Below are positions 22,735 to 33,574 of a stretch of DNA of 64,000 bases, piece by piece (within the stretch, counting starts at the first letter, position 1; every line of letters starts with the position of its first letter). Location: NCBI RefSeq assembly GCF_041296385.1, contig NC_091033.1, forward strand, positions 14,342,501 through 14,406,500, written 5' to 3'. The stretch is from Aphelocoma coerulescens. Lineage: Eukaryota; Chordata; Aves; Passeriformes; Corvidae. Position numbers and translations under genes: made by a program. A model generated the notes under the pieces. The model was not told the DNA's origin. It did no database searches and saw only the letters and a list, made by a program, of their open reading frames with translations.

Positions 22735-23420
22735 CAGCAAAAGCAGCTAATCAAATTAGTTTGATCTAAAAGTTGTTCAGGCCTCAACCCACAAACCTCC
22801 TATTTTCTTCAGTAGATATTAAGTCCCTGATCAGCAGGAACTTGGACTAGTGCATTTATTTTCTTTCCTAAAAAACAGCAAGACCATTAGAATTTTTGGA
22901 AATAATAACAATTAGCTGGAACTGCGCAGGAAATGGACTGTAGTCTTCAACAAGTCCTTGCAAAGAGACGTAATTTAAAAAAAGAAAAGCTGAGAACTGC
23001 CATTTTTAGGGGGGAAAGCGACATCAAGGAGGCAGTGTTCTTCCAGCTCCTTTTTTCTTAAAATACCAGGTTTCATTGAAAAATCTGTTTTAATAGATCC
23101 TTAAAAATAAACTTTGAATGTTCAAATTATAAATGGAGATGTTTTATGCAATGCCTGTGTGGCTCCTGCAAAGTAGAAGTTTGGAGATGATATCAGGGGT
23201 TTTTTTTCCCAGTGAATCCAAAATATGACTGTGCACTGCTGTAACTTGGAAGGAGGAAGTGAACAGCACAGGGACTGTGTTTGGCTGTCCATGAGGCCAC
23301 CAGTGAATTGTTTGTCTTTAATTGGTATGATTATTTTTATTATTTATAGCTACAGAATGAATTTATGCTGAAAATTAGAATAATTGATAGATCTGTAAGA
23401 TAACATGGCCCTACAGTGAT
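22735..23420. promoter_or_regulatory. Candidate conserved non-coding block with a paired-type homeodomain palindrome
   Basis: AT-rich, repeat-free DNA. It carries TAATCAAATTA (22748-22758), which fits the TAATNNNATTA dimer site bound by paired-class homeodomains. AT-rich sequence with further TAAT/ATTA cores follows to about 23420. Enhancer function is inferred from motif and composition only. Confidence 0.3.
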
Positions 23421-25239
23421 AGTGGTGCTTTGTAAAGCCTCCAGGATTGTGTCTCTTATACATGGGGAAAAGGTGAGGCACTAAGGGCTTTCAAAATCTG
23501 TAATTCCCAAAATTGTCACTTGTCCCATGTCCCTCCAAGTCATCCTGGGGTTTTTTTCCATGTCAAGTAAAGATAAATGGACAAACACAGTTTACACATA
23601 CCAAGCACATTTGTTTAATAAACAGTGCTGAGAAAGTTGAACTGAAATTCTAAAGCCGCTAAAAGGGACAAAATGCTTAATTTTGGATCATCAAAGTGTT
23701 TCAATTGAAATGTAAATTTAATAAGTTGATGTAAGGGCCAAAGTGTTTGTACAGCAAAAAGCAAAAATTCAGAAAGCAAAATGTGAGAACTAAAGGAAAG
23801 CAATGGTTTTTTTCCTACAGAAGAACTTCCCAAAGTTTTTTCTGAACGTTCATGAGAACATTTGCACCTGGGCCCAGAGACTGACCCTGCCTTTCTGGGT
23901 GGGATTCACTCCAGGTGTTCCCAATCTCCATCCAAAGAGATGCTGCAATCCCCCAGCAGCAGCAGCTGGAGCAGGGCAGGGGCACTATTTAGGTGAGCTG
24001 CCGAGAAGGGCTCGGTTTTGGTAGGCTCAGGGTGCTCTAGGCTGTGGTTTTTCCCTTCCAGTGCTCATCCCACCTTGCCTCTGCACATTATTCTCTCAGG
24101 TAAGGGATTATCAGTCATATTTTTTTTCTTGTGCATCTTCTGTGGTCTGGTTTGAATTTGCTCTGTTAAGGAATTTCTCTGAAGGAAAAAAATCATTTTT
24201 CTTCTCTCCATAAGCAGAGAGAAACTCAAGTTTGCAGGTTCACCTGCAAGCTCAGGTACTAAATTCAAGTCTTTAGGCCTAAGCTGGTAACATATTTAAT
24301 GTTTTCTCTGTAATCAGTGTGTCTTTAGCTTTAAAAGTTGGAGTTTTATCAGTGGATCACAAACAATTGAGAAGCTGGGCACGGAAAGCAGAGAGAAAAA
24401 TTTTGGTAGAAATGTGTGAAATTTATAAAAGGAGCACCTCAGAAATGTGAGAGTTATGTGGAAATTTAAAACACTGGGAGTAAAAACTGCGAGGAAAAGT
24501 AGTTTCCTAATTGGAAATTTAGGAATGAAAAGTAGGGTGTTCAGAAACAGAACTTACTGTTCAACATTAGTAATTGGTTTTGTGTTAAAGGTGTCAAAAA
24601 GAAGAGTGATACAAACCTGGACAATCAGTATTTTTTTAGTGTGGAGTAACAATGCTGTAATTGTGCTTATTCAGGAAAAATGCTGTGTGGTGCTCTTTCT
24701 TTGATTAAAGAAAAGTTCTGGGAGTTTTTAGTGGCTCTCTCTAGTCAGAATATTCTTTCCTTTGTTGCTAAATGCTGAGGCTCTTCTGGAGCACCTGTGG
24801 CACTGGTGGCAAACTCCTTCCATCTCCGTGTGCTCTCCCAGCTGCTTCAGAGCAGAGCTCTGCAAACTCCCTCAGGGCTGGAGAAACCAAAGCCAGGTGT
24901 GATCCAACCCCTCCTTAGCTCCTGGGAGTGATGAGTCCCAGGCTGAGGGTGATGCCTCATTCCCAGAGAACTGAGATTTGGGACCTGTTGGAAAATTTCT
25001 GGTTGTTACTTTTTTGTTCCTTGTGAAGCTCAGTGTGCAAAGGCTCTCTGAGAGAGATGTCTGAGGCTGTTCAGGTTGGCTTGTAGGGTTTTCCATAAAA
25101 AAAGGATATCTAATGGGGGAATGGAATTTGAGGTTTGTGGAGCAATGTTACAAAAGGAGCCACAGAGCCATTTTCATGGAGATTGAATAACGCTTTTATG
25201 GTCCTTTCTCTACTTCTGCTTTTAGTATAAATGGTGTAG
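23421..25239. other. Intergenic DNA, nothing recognised
   Basis: No coding frame of note. A faint MIR-like phrase at about 23455-23490 (minus) is too weak to call. A short CAG-rich run occurs near 23955. Confidence 0.4.
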
Positions 25240-25830
25240 CAAATACAGGTGAAAAAAAAAAGCAAAAAAGCGCCCACCTGTCAAAATATAGCTCTGTTTG
25301 GTTACCTCTGTCCATGGGACAATTTTAGTAACCTGTCAATCAATGGGCTGCTAAATAGCCTCTCCAAAGCACAATCTGCTATTTCAGACGACATCAGTGT
25401 GTCAATCATTTATTGAATCAAAGCCAAATTTGAAGCAAAGCAAGCCCAGTTTGTCAATCACTGCTCAGTATTCTCTCCACTAACCACCTGACAGCTTTTA
25501 ACTTTTCACTTTTATATTCCATGCAGCTAGTTAAGATTCTTTCATTTTTAATTGGCCTTCTTTTGTGATTGGTAGCTAAGCAACTAATATGTTGTTTTAT
25601 ATGGTAATAATGGGCCCAAACTTGAGAGCTTTCTTGACCATTCCTATTTGTTGTTGGGAAATTATTTTCCTTCAAGTTGCTAAATAGCAGATGTAGCAGA
25701 AACAGTTATTTAATTATGGGTTGTCCTGTTGTTTCTATCTATAAACACTTTTGGCACTGTTTAAAAATAAATACTGCATGCGCTGGCAAATATATACTGA
25801 GTGATTTTAACTCCTGATAGAGTCCTTTGG
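25240..25830. promoter_or_regulatory. Candidate developmental enhancer with a PBX/MEIS site cluster
   Basis: TGTCAATCA occurs three times in the same orientation at 25334-25342, 25400-25408 and 25452-25460. Read on the minus strand this is TGATTGACA, the core of the composite PBX-MEIS/PREP site. The first copy extends to the full decamer TGATTGACAG. MEIS half-sites flank the trio at 25278-25283 and 25489-25494. The block lies about 9.5 kb upstream of the TSHZ2 ATG, is AT-rich and free of repeats. Known: PBX/MEIS partners act with HOX proteins at axial and limb enhancers. Inference: an upstream enhancer of TSHZ2 or a neighbour. Confidence 0.45.
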
Positions 25831-28800
25831 AATTTCACTGCTCATTTACAGGGAAAACTGGGTGCAAAAAGGAAAGTATTGCCAAAAAAGCAGTTTGGAA
25901 AAATATTAGCAGAGGACAGAGCGAGAAATCTGTTTCAGAATCCCACTAGGCTTTAATCCAACCTGATCAGCTTTCAGTCTTAATTTAGGTGCAATTAAAT
26001 TTCTGAGGCCAAGTACAGTGCTGTGAGCCACCATCTCTCAGAATAAGCCAAAAAGTCCTTCCCCAACCAACTTGTCTGCCTTTTTTTTGTGTGTTCATTT
26101 TGTGTGCTTTGATTTAATTAAAATTTTCTGTGCCTGAGATGTAAAACTTTTGGGTCAGGAGTGGGGCCCCCAGAGGTGACCCCAGATCTTGGGGTGGTTT
26201 CCATCCCCTGTCCCCATCATGCACAAGACAAGCCCTGCCTTTCATGTGTGTAAAATGAGCCCACAGCTCCTAGAAAATGCTCCTGCCTTTCTATTTCCAA
26301 AGGCTGTCATCAGTAAAGCCAAAGTGTTGTTCTCAGACAGAAAGAATCAACTTTCTGTCCTTCCCATGAAAGGAAGTTTGGGAAAAGAACTATTTCTGTG
26401 TTACATAAAATTCTATTTTGGGTTCAAAAGAGTTTTCTTCATTTAATTCTTTTGCATATCTGTTTGATGGGCTTCTGGCTGTCTTTTGACAGACTGCTGT
26501 CATCTGGTTTGATCCAAAACTGTGAAACTCCAGATGTGCCCAAGAACTTGGGAGAACATGGGCTTAGTTTTGTGAAAAGCTGCAGGAGGCTTTGAGGCAA
26601 TCTGATACAAAATGTACTTCCCAGCCCTATTTGAATTTTACACTGGGTTTTGTACTTCTTTTTACCAAAGTAAAAAGCAAAAGAGACTGGCAGCACATGA
26701 GGCTCGACAGTGGAGAGGCAAATGGGAGCTTTGGAGCCTGGAGTGTTGCAGAAATCCAGCCCAGTGTTAAATGTGGGCGCTTTTCCCCACTGAGAAGCCG
26801 AGGGAGGCTCTGGAGAGCACTGAGAAATATTGGGGCCATGTCTATGCCCCTCTTAGGATGAAGATCCCACCAGACTGTTGAGTTTGGGTAACTAACAATC
26901 AAAACCAAAAGCTGTAAAGCAGATCTTCCTGTGCAACTCCATGAAAACAGCAAATTTGCTGGCAAAGGAGTTCTTGAGGAAGTGCCTAAAGATATAGTTT
27001 GGTTTTTCTCCTCTTGATGGGACTTCTGGTGCCTTTTGTGGCTATCCATGGCATTAACTAATGATTAGCTGGAGATCAGAGACACTCTGACAAATGAGGT
27101 GTAAGTTTGACTGCATGAGTGAGCAGGGGATTTTATTTTTTGTGCTTAGATTTTGTGCTCTTTACATCACCAGATATTAGCCAAAGCTTTTTTAGAGAAG
27201 GTGTTCTGATCCCAGGCTGCCTCCACAGCTTGGCACAGATTGTTAATCTTGGCTCCAAGGGTGTTCAGGCCTGGCTGAACACGATGCTGAGCTCTGGTGG
27301 TTCAGGCATCTGAGCAGAGGGGAAACCCACACAGCACCCACCTACACAGCACCTGGCTGTGAATTGGCATGAGACGCTCCAGGGAGGAATTAAGAGATGC
27401 AAGATCATAAATATTGTACAAATAGGAGAAGGATGGGGTCAGCAAAGCCAGGAATACTCGGGGGGATTCTTACCACTGCTTTATTTTGGTCATTCCCAGT
27501 AATGTGGTGCTGAGGAGGTCATTCCTGTTAGTATGGCTGTTGTACTCCTGTCCTTCAGCTGCTCTTAAGGATCCTTTGGACCAGGAGAAATGATAATTTT
27601 GAAGTGTTTAAGCATGTAAAATGTACAGTGGCATTTTTTAGGTGAAACCTGGTCAAGAGCAACTCCAGAATTTGGTTGGCATTCCTGGCTGGGCAGAAAT
27701 GCTGGCGTGAAGCCTCTTTTTCTGTATTGATGAGGAGATTTGCTCAGTGTCCTGTGCATCCACTGGGAGTCAGGGATGTGCTTTAGTGCCATTGATTACA
27801 CAAGGGCTTAAAAGGTTTACAGAGCCATTTGTGCAGGCAGACTTAAATGTGGGGTCTGGGTCTATTCTTTGAGCACTTCCTGTGTTACCTGGGACCAGAG
27901 GGAGAAAGAGCAGGAGTTTTTGGGAATGCTGCCCAATTCTTTATTCCATGATACCCTGAGAGCTTTGTCCTGGGGCTGTTCCTGGAGCTCCTGGCAGAGC
28001 ACCCCTTGTCCCTGACTGAACTGTGCAGGGCTCTCCAGCTAAAATGTTCATATTCCCCATTACTTACTTAGCAAGCCCCTTTTTTCCAACAATGTGTCAA
28101 AAAGTTGATCAGTGTCAACTGCTGCCTTTGTTCACCCCTGTCAGGGGAGCAGCACAAAGCCAAAAATGATTAATTCCTTTCCTAATTGGAAATGGAGGGT
28201 GAATTTGCTAAAGCAGAATGCAGTTACCTGCGCTGGAACTCATCCAGGACACTCTGGTGAGCACAGCCACCCTTCCAACGAGTGAAATGGGATTTTTAGC
28301 CATGCTGAGGGCTTGGATTCTGTGAGTTTACATCTCAAACACCCACGGACCAGGAGCACTGTGCAGCCCCTGAAGCAGCAGGAAGCCTGCCCCTGTCACC
28401 TCGTTGTTCCTGGAGTCTGCTCTGCCATTCCTACCATCCCACTGAGCAGCTCCAGCAGAGGGGAAGAGAGGCTGTGGTTACAAACCATTTTTATAACCCA
28501 GACTTTAAATATTGAGTGCTGTAACTGGTGTCATTTCGATGTACTAACTGCTCAAGCTGCAGCTTTCAACACAGAGAAGCAAGGTGTGACCCTCCCTCGG
28601 TGACACAGGCATCTCAAATGCTGAGTGAGGCTCTCCCTGTGGGTGGGAGGATCCCAGGTGAGCTTTGTTCAGAGCCACATTTGTCCTAAGGTAGCCCTAA
28701 GAGTGGAATGGGTTAATGTATGCATACAGCTGCATGCTGGAGGCAATGGAAGAAACTGAAAACCATGGAAAATCACCCTGAGAGATTTGAAAATAGCAAC

Positions 28801-28899
28801 AAAAAATTAAGATGGCTCCATTTAGAAACCTGGCTATTGTTTGTCTTAACCAGCAGACTCAGCTGTGGGTTTTTATAGCTATGAACATGAGCTGGTGTG
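25831..28899. other. Intergenic DNA, nothing recognised
   Basis: Mixed-composition single-copy-looking sequence. A small near-duplication of ACACAGCACC is seen around 27330-27352. No supported gene, RNA or mobile element. Confidence 0.4.
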
Positions 28900-29140
28900 T
28901 GGAGAGGAGAGGCTGAAGCTGGACATTAGGGGAAATTCTTTGCTGGATGTGTTGTCCAGCCCTGGAACAGCTGCCCAGGGCAGTGGTGGAGCCCCCATCC
29001 CTGGAGGGATTTAAGTTGTGTAGATGTGGCTCTTAGGGATGAGGTTTAGTGGCAAACTTGGCAGTGCTGGGGGAATGGTGGGACTTGATGATCCTCAAGA
29101 TCTTCCTGAAGCTGATTCTGTGATTCTCTAAATCTGAAAA
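28900..29140 (+). mobile_element. CR1 LINE 3' fragment with terminal repeat remnant
   Basis: Plus-strand CR1 tail with GAGGCTGAAGCTGGACATTA, CAGTGGTGGAGCCCCCATCC, GGACTTGATGATCCTCAAGA and a final GATTCTGTGATTCT, the hallmark CR1 3' terminal repeat. About 240 bp remain, moderately diverged. Confidence 0.92.
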
Positions 29141-32100
29141 GATCCCCAGGATTTCAACACCTGTAAAACCTGGGGGTTTTTGTCGGTCGTGTCTGACTAA
29201 TTGCACATGTTCTGTACTCAGAGCTGAGGGGTGTCTGAGTGCTGGGAGAGACGAGCACTTGAGCAAAGCAGAGCAGAGATCTGCAGTGTAAACTCTGCAC
29301 ACACTCGAGCTGCCCTGGCCGTGACCTTCCTGTGCTGCTGCCAGGGGCTGCAGCCAGCACTGGGGGCTTTCCCTGATCCCTTTTGCAGCACATCCCTATA
29401 AAATTGGGGTACGTGCAGGTGCTCAGGGCACCAGGGGATATAATGGATTAAAATCACTTGACTGCCAAAGAAAGTGCTGCTTGAAACATGTAACACTCAA
29501 GAAAGCCATGTTTCCAGGACCATCCTGCCTCCCAAGGATTTCCCAACACTTGAAGAAGAATGGAAAGGCTGTGGTACCTTTAGGACTCCCCTTGAGCTGG
29601 GGTGATTTGACAGCTTAGAGGCCAGAGTAACTACATCAGCCTGAAAAGAAATCTGTATTCCTTCATGCCTCAGTTTCTCTGGGAATAAACATTGATAGGG
29701 TGTTTACCAGAACTTTTTGAGAGTGGCATGAAACTTAATTTTCACTGTGTTTTGAAGGCTTTAGATTTTCTGGTAAAAGGTAGATTCATTTGAAAGTGAT
29801 GCTCTAAAATATTGCACAAGTTACCAAGCCTTGTCATTCCTCTTTAATTTACTCTTCAGTACCATTTACCACAGCAGTAAAATTATATGTTTATAATATA
29901 TATATTACATATATTACTAGGAGAGTGCCTAGCAAAAAATTTGTCCTATTCTTTGATATTACTTGAAATTTAAGGTCTCAGTTCTCATTTCCAGGAGAAA
30001 AGCCAGGTGATTCATTGACAGGATGGATGCTTCATTGAGGAAGTTGCTTTGCCCAAGAGGGCATAAAGGACTCCTCTATTTTCATTTGGATTTAATATCC
30101 AAGCTCTGCTTTGTGTCTTGGCATTTTTGGGGTCTGTAGAACTGGGCTCTGTTGTCTCTAGGTGCTGTGAGTGTGTTGTGTGGGCTGGGGTCTGCTTCTG
30201 TGTCTGCTGCAGTTTTCCTGGTTGGGAAGTGCAGGATGTTGTGGTACTTGGATGCAACTGATAACCAACCACTGCTCCTTACACAACCATAGACTGTCAA
30301 ATTGATTACAAGCTGATTTTTTAAAAATTTTTTCCCCCTGACTCACTTCACAAGTCTCTTGAAAAAAATAAACTTGGAAAACATAAAGGGAGTTTCTGTG
30401 CAGAATTCTGTTCTCACTTCTATGGGCAAATTTCATCAGCTTGGAATTTAAGGGCTAATTCTGCTGAAGTTATATTCAATTCACACAGGCAGTCAGGGAA
30501 TACCAAGGAAATCATGAAATGTTGTGCAATTAGGGCTGCAGCTCATCAGGGTACAAACAATACAAGATGAGATATCCTTTCATGGATTAAACTCGTATTT
30601 ATTTGGCAGCCTTTGATATGTGTTATCACCAACTAAAATCCTGTAGAGCATCAGCATTGTCTGACCCCAGGAGCAGCCCTGACTCGGTGGGTGCCAGGTG
30701 AGGAGCTGCAGGGATGTGCTGATTGCAGCTATCAGATGATCAGCAGAGAGAAACCAAGGTTCAGTTGTTTTGAGCAATCAGTATTTGGATTATATTTATT
30801 TATTACGGGTCCCTCTGAGCTTCGTAAGGGTTATGAATTAATCCTGAATTCCTGTAACAGATTAGGGCTTAAAAAAAGCAAAACAATAAAGAAATGTTTA
30901 GATCAAATATTCAGTAGATAATTGCTGAAACCAGTTTGTGGTTTTTTGGGCTGTTTTGTCTCTTCCATTTTTGAGTGCTCCAAGTGCTGCTGGAGCATTG
31001 TTTGGGAAGACCTTTCCGAAGCAGAGCAGCAATGCTCACCAAAGTATTCGGTTTATTCCAGCCAGGCTGGCTTTGGGAGAGGTCTCTGCCGTGGAACAAA
31101 CCTGTTTCCTTCACTGGGATGTGTCAGTTAGAAACACCAACTGCAAGGATTTCTTCTGTTCTCACGAAAAAGGAAGGAAACAGCTGGTAAATGTTTCACA
31201 GATGGTAAAGCTCTTGGCATCTCTCAGGAGAGGGCCACCCATACAGATGGCTCATTATTTTAACATTTGGATTTTCATCTTATTAAAACATCTTTTTTTT
31301 TTTTCTCCTGGTTTTATTTAGCATCATAAATTCTCTTACACTTTAGTTAACAACTCGGTGATTTGGGGGAAGTGTGTGAGCAGCAAGGAACATCATTTGG
31401 CTAAAACACGGATCTGCATCATTATTCTCTGCTCTGATGTGTAACGAGTGGACTTGAACCTGATTAAAAACACCAAATGCAAGCAAATGCTTGGAAATAT
31501 GACTTTATCAAGCAAAGGTCAGCTGAGCTTGTATAGAAGCTGAATTATTCAGTAAATGAAGGAATGTAGTGAGTGAAGCAAGCAAACATTTCTATCTTGG
31601 GCATTGCATCAATTACTGCTACACTGCTTTTGCACAGGCCACAGGAGAGGGGCATTGCCTGTGCTCCCAGTGACTGGTTTGTGGTGAGAGCAGCCCTAAA
31701 TACAAAATACCACCTCTAAAATACCTGGTGAACAACCCAGGGGTGTGGGGTTTTCAGAAATGTCTGTAAAATGCTGCTTGTGCCTGGGCAGCTCCACCTT
31801 TGTGAGGGCATGTGCAGCCATAAACATGCAGAGAGCTGGTGTGTTTAGCACATGTTCCACATAAATCCCAGCTCCACACATGGTTCAGCGAATGTCATTG
31901 GTCCTGTTTGGGTTTAGGGCAGGGGGAGGGATGGAACCGGTGCCAAAAGGTGGCAGAACCTGCCCTAAGTGGTGGGGGAAGTTGGGGCACACTGAAATTG
32001 AGCTGAATGCCCTGGTTTTGGTACCTCCTCTCCCTTCCTCCCCTGGTCATGGCTGGGCTCTCCAGTCCCTGGCACTCTGCACCCACAGGGTTTCAAGAAG

Positions 32101-32599
32101 CTGAGGCAGATGTTTGGCCCTACCTGCAATAGAAAGCAAGAAATAGGTGGGAGAGGATGTGGGGACAGGGGGGAGGTGAAAAGAGCCCTGGATGTAACAC
32201 CAAACCTTTGCTCTCTGTTTTTCACATTTTTTTATCTGAAGTTTTATCAGGTGTCCCTATGAAATGACTAAAATATAGGCCTGTGGTATAAATATAGATC
32301 AGCAGCAGCACAGATTGCTGTATGGATCAACCTATAAAGATGAAAAGTAGCAATTGATGCATGTCCTACAGCTGCCTTGTAAATCTCATTGTGGTCTCAA
32401 CCAGGAAGTGCTGCCTGAAAAACTCTGGGTGCTCCATGGTGAGCCTTCTCCTCTGCAGTTCTGTTTTAATTAAAAATTAAATAATAGGAGTGGGAAGAAA
32501 GAAACCCAAGTATTTTTTTGCATTTTTATGAGCAACTCCCCATTGATTCCAGTAGGTTACATCAGCAGTGAAGACTTGACCCAAAAGCTGCCTACAAAT
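29141..32599. other. Intergenic DNA with a short TA-rich tract
   Basis: No gene is supported. An (AT)-rich tract lies at 29883-29917 and a T run at about 31291-31303. A MIR-like phrase near 29665-29700 is suggestive but too short. A GGTTCAAGTCC string on the minus strand at about 31447-31457 lacks the rest of a tRNA. Confidence 0.4.
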
Positions 32600-32624
32600 A
32601 TTCCATTAATAAATACGGGGACAG

Positions 32625-32710
32625 ATTTGTGGCATGTAAATCACTGGAGCTCCACTGATGCCAGTGTAGTTGTGCTGATTTACATCAGCTGAAGAGTTGG
32701 CCTCTGGAAT
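32625..32710. repeat. Palindromic ancient repeat relic (family not assigned)
   Basis: Nested inverted repeats: TGTAAATCA (32635-32643) pairs with TGATTTACA (32676-32684), and inside them CACTGG (32642-32647) pairs with CCAGTG (32661-32666). Phrases such as GGAGCTCCACTGATG and GATTTACATCAGCTGA resemble a dispersed repeat I recall from sauropsid genomes, but I cannot name the family. The hairpin form suggests a MITE-like or SINE-derived element. Confidence 0.45.
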
Positions 32711-33530
32711 TCACATTCCTTCTGAGATCAAAGATGTGTCAGCAAATGGTGAACTTCATTTGTATTTTTTAGCCTTCTAATTTAAAAATAGCCCAATAGA
32801 TTTATGATTAAATGGCAGGGCTCTTATGGCCAGACTTTGGATGCCACGTTTCAGCCAGACACCACTCACAGGCAGGCTGTAAATCCTCCCCAAATGGGGG
32901 TTTAGCTGCAATGCTGAAAGCTCTGTAATGCTTGTGGGTACTGCTGTGTTATGTTTACAGTGGATGGGCCAATCCAACCATGCCCAAAAAATGAGCAGCA
33001 CCAGGGGCTGGGTGGCTCAGGGGGCTGGCAGAGCTGCCAGCTTCAATTCAGTCATAGCCAGAAGTGACAAAGTTGTTGCCTTTTCTGGAAGCTGGCTCAG
33101 TCCATTTGTTGTCTTTCTCCTTGGAGAGGTTAAAAAATAAGGGAGTTCTGGGAGAAACTGGGGCTCTGCTTTGGGCTGTGGGGTGATGTGGCACTGATGG
33201 CAAAGGGACCAGGCTGGGCTGGGGTCTGGGGGGTGTTAAATGCTCACCATGGGTGCTCCAGGTAGGGATTAACTCCATGTGCAGCCCAAGACAGGGAGGG
33301 TATAATTGTGTCCTTTTGTTTGATTTCCCATGGAAACAAACCAAATGCAATGATACTGCCTGGGATAATAAATTTCAGCAGCTACCCGCAAAAATCTGTT
33401 AGTTCTGAAGGTGAGGGAAATTGGGTAGAAATGGGTGGCCAGATGGAGATGGGAAGAGTTCTCCTTGGGCATAAGGAGACTGGGGAATCCTTTAGGGATG
33501 CTCCAGAAGCACAGCTGGATCTTGCGTCAT
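32711..33530. other. Intergenic DNA, nothing recognised
   Basis: Ordinary mixed-composition sequence without a supported element. Confidence 0.4.
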
Positions 33531-33574
33531 CCAATCCATACAAAGTGGGAGATCCCAATCCATACAAAGTAGGG
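33531..33574. repeat. 24-bp two-copy tandem duplication
   Basis: CCAATCCATACAAAGTGGGA at 33531-33550 recurs as CCAATCCATACAAAGTAGGG at 33555-33574, a 24-bp period. A multiple of three, it yields a short repeated NPYKVG peptide on the plus strand that is not part of a recognisable protein. Confidence 0.9.

Noticed and set aside
23450..23495. Possible minus-strand MIR piece
   Set aside because: Resemblance to the GAGGAAACTGAGGCAC landmark is weak and not supported by neighbouring landmarks.
29660..29705. MIR-like phrase CATGCCTCAGTTTCTCTGGG
   Set aside because: Only one landmark of the MIR consensus; too short and diverged to call.
31440..31465. tRNA gene on the minus strand (GGTTCAAGTCC B-box-like string)
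   Set aside because: No A box or acceptor/anticodon stems at the right spacing.
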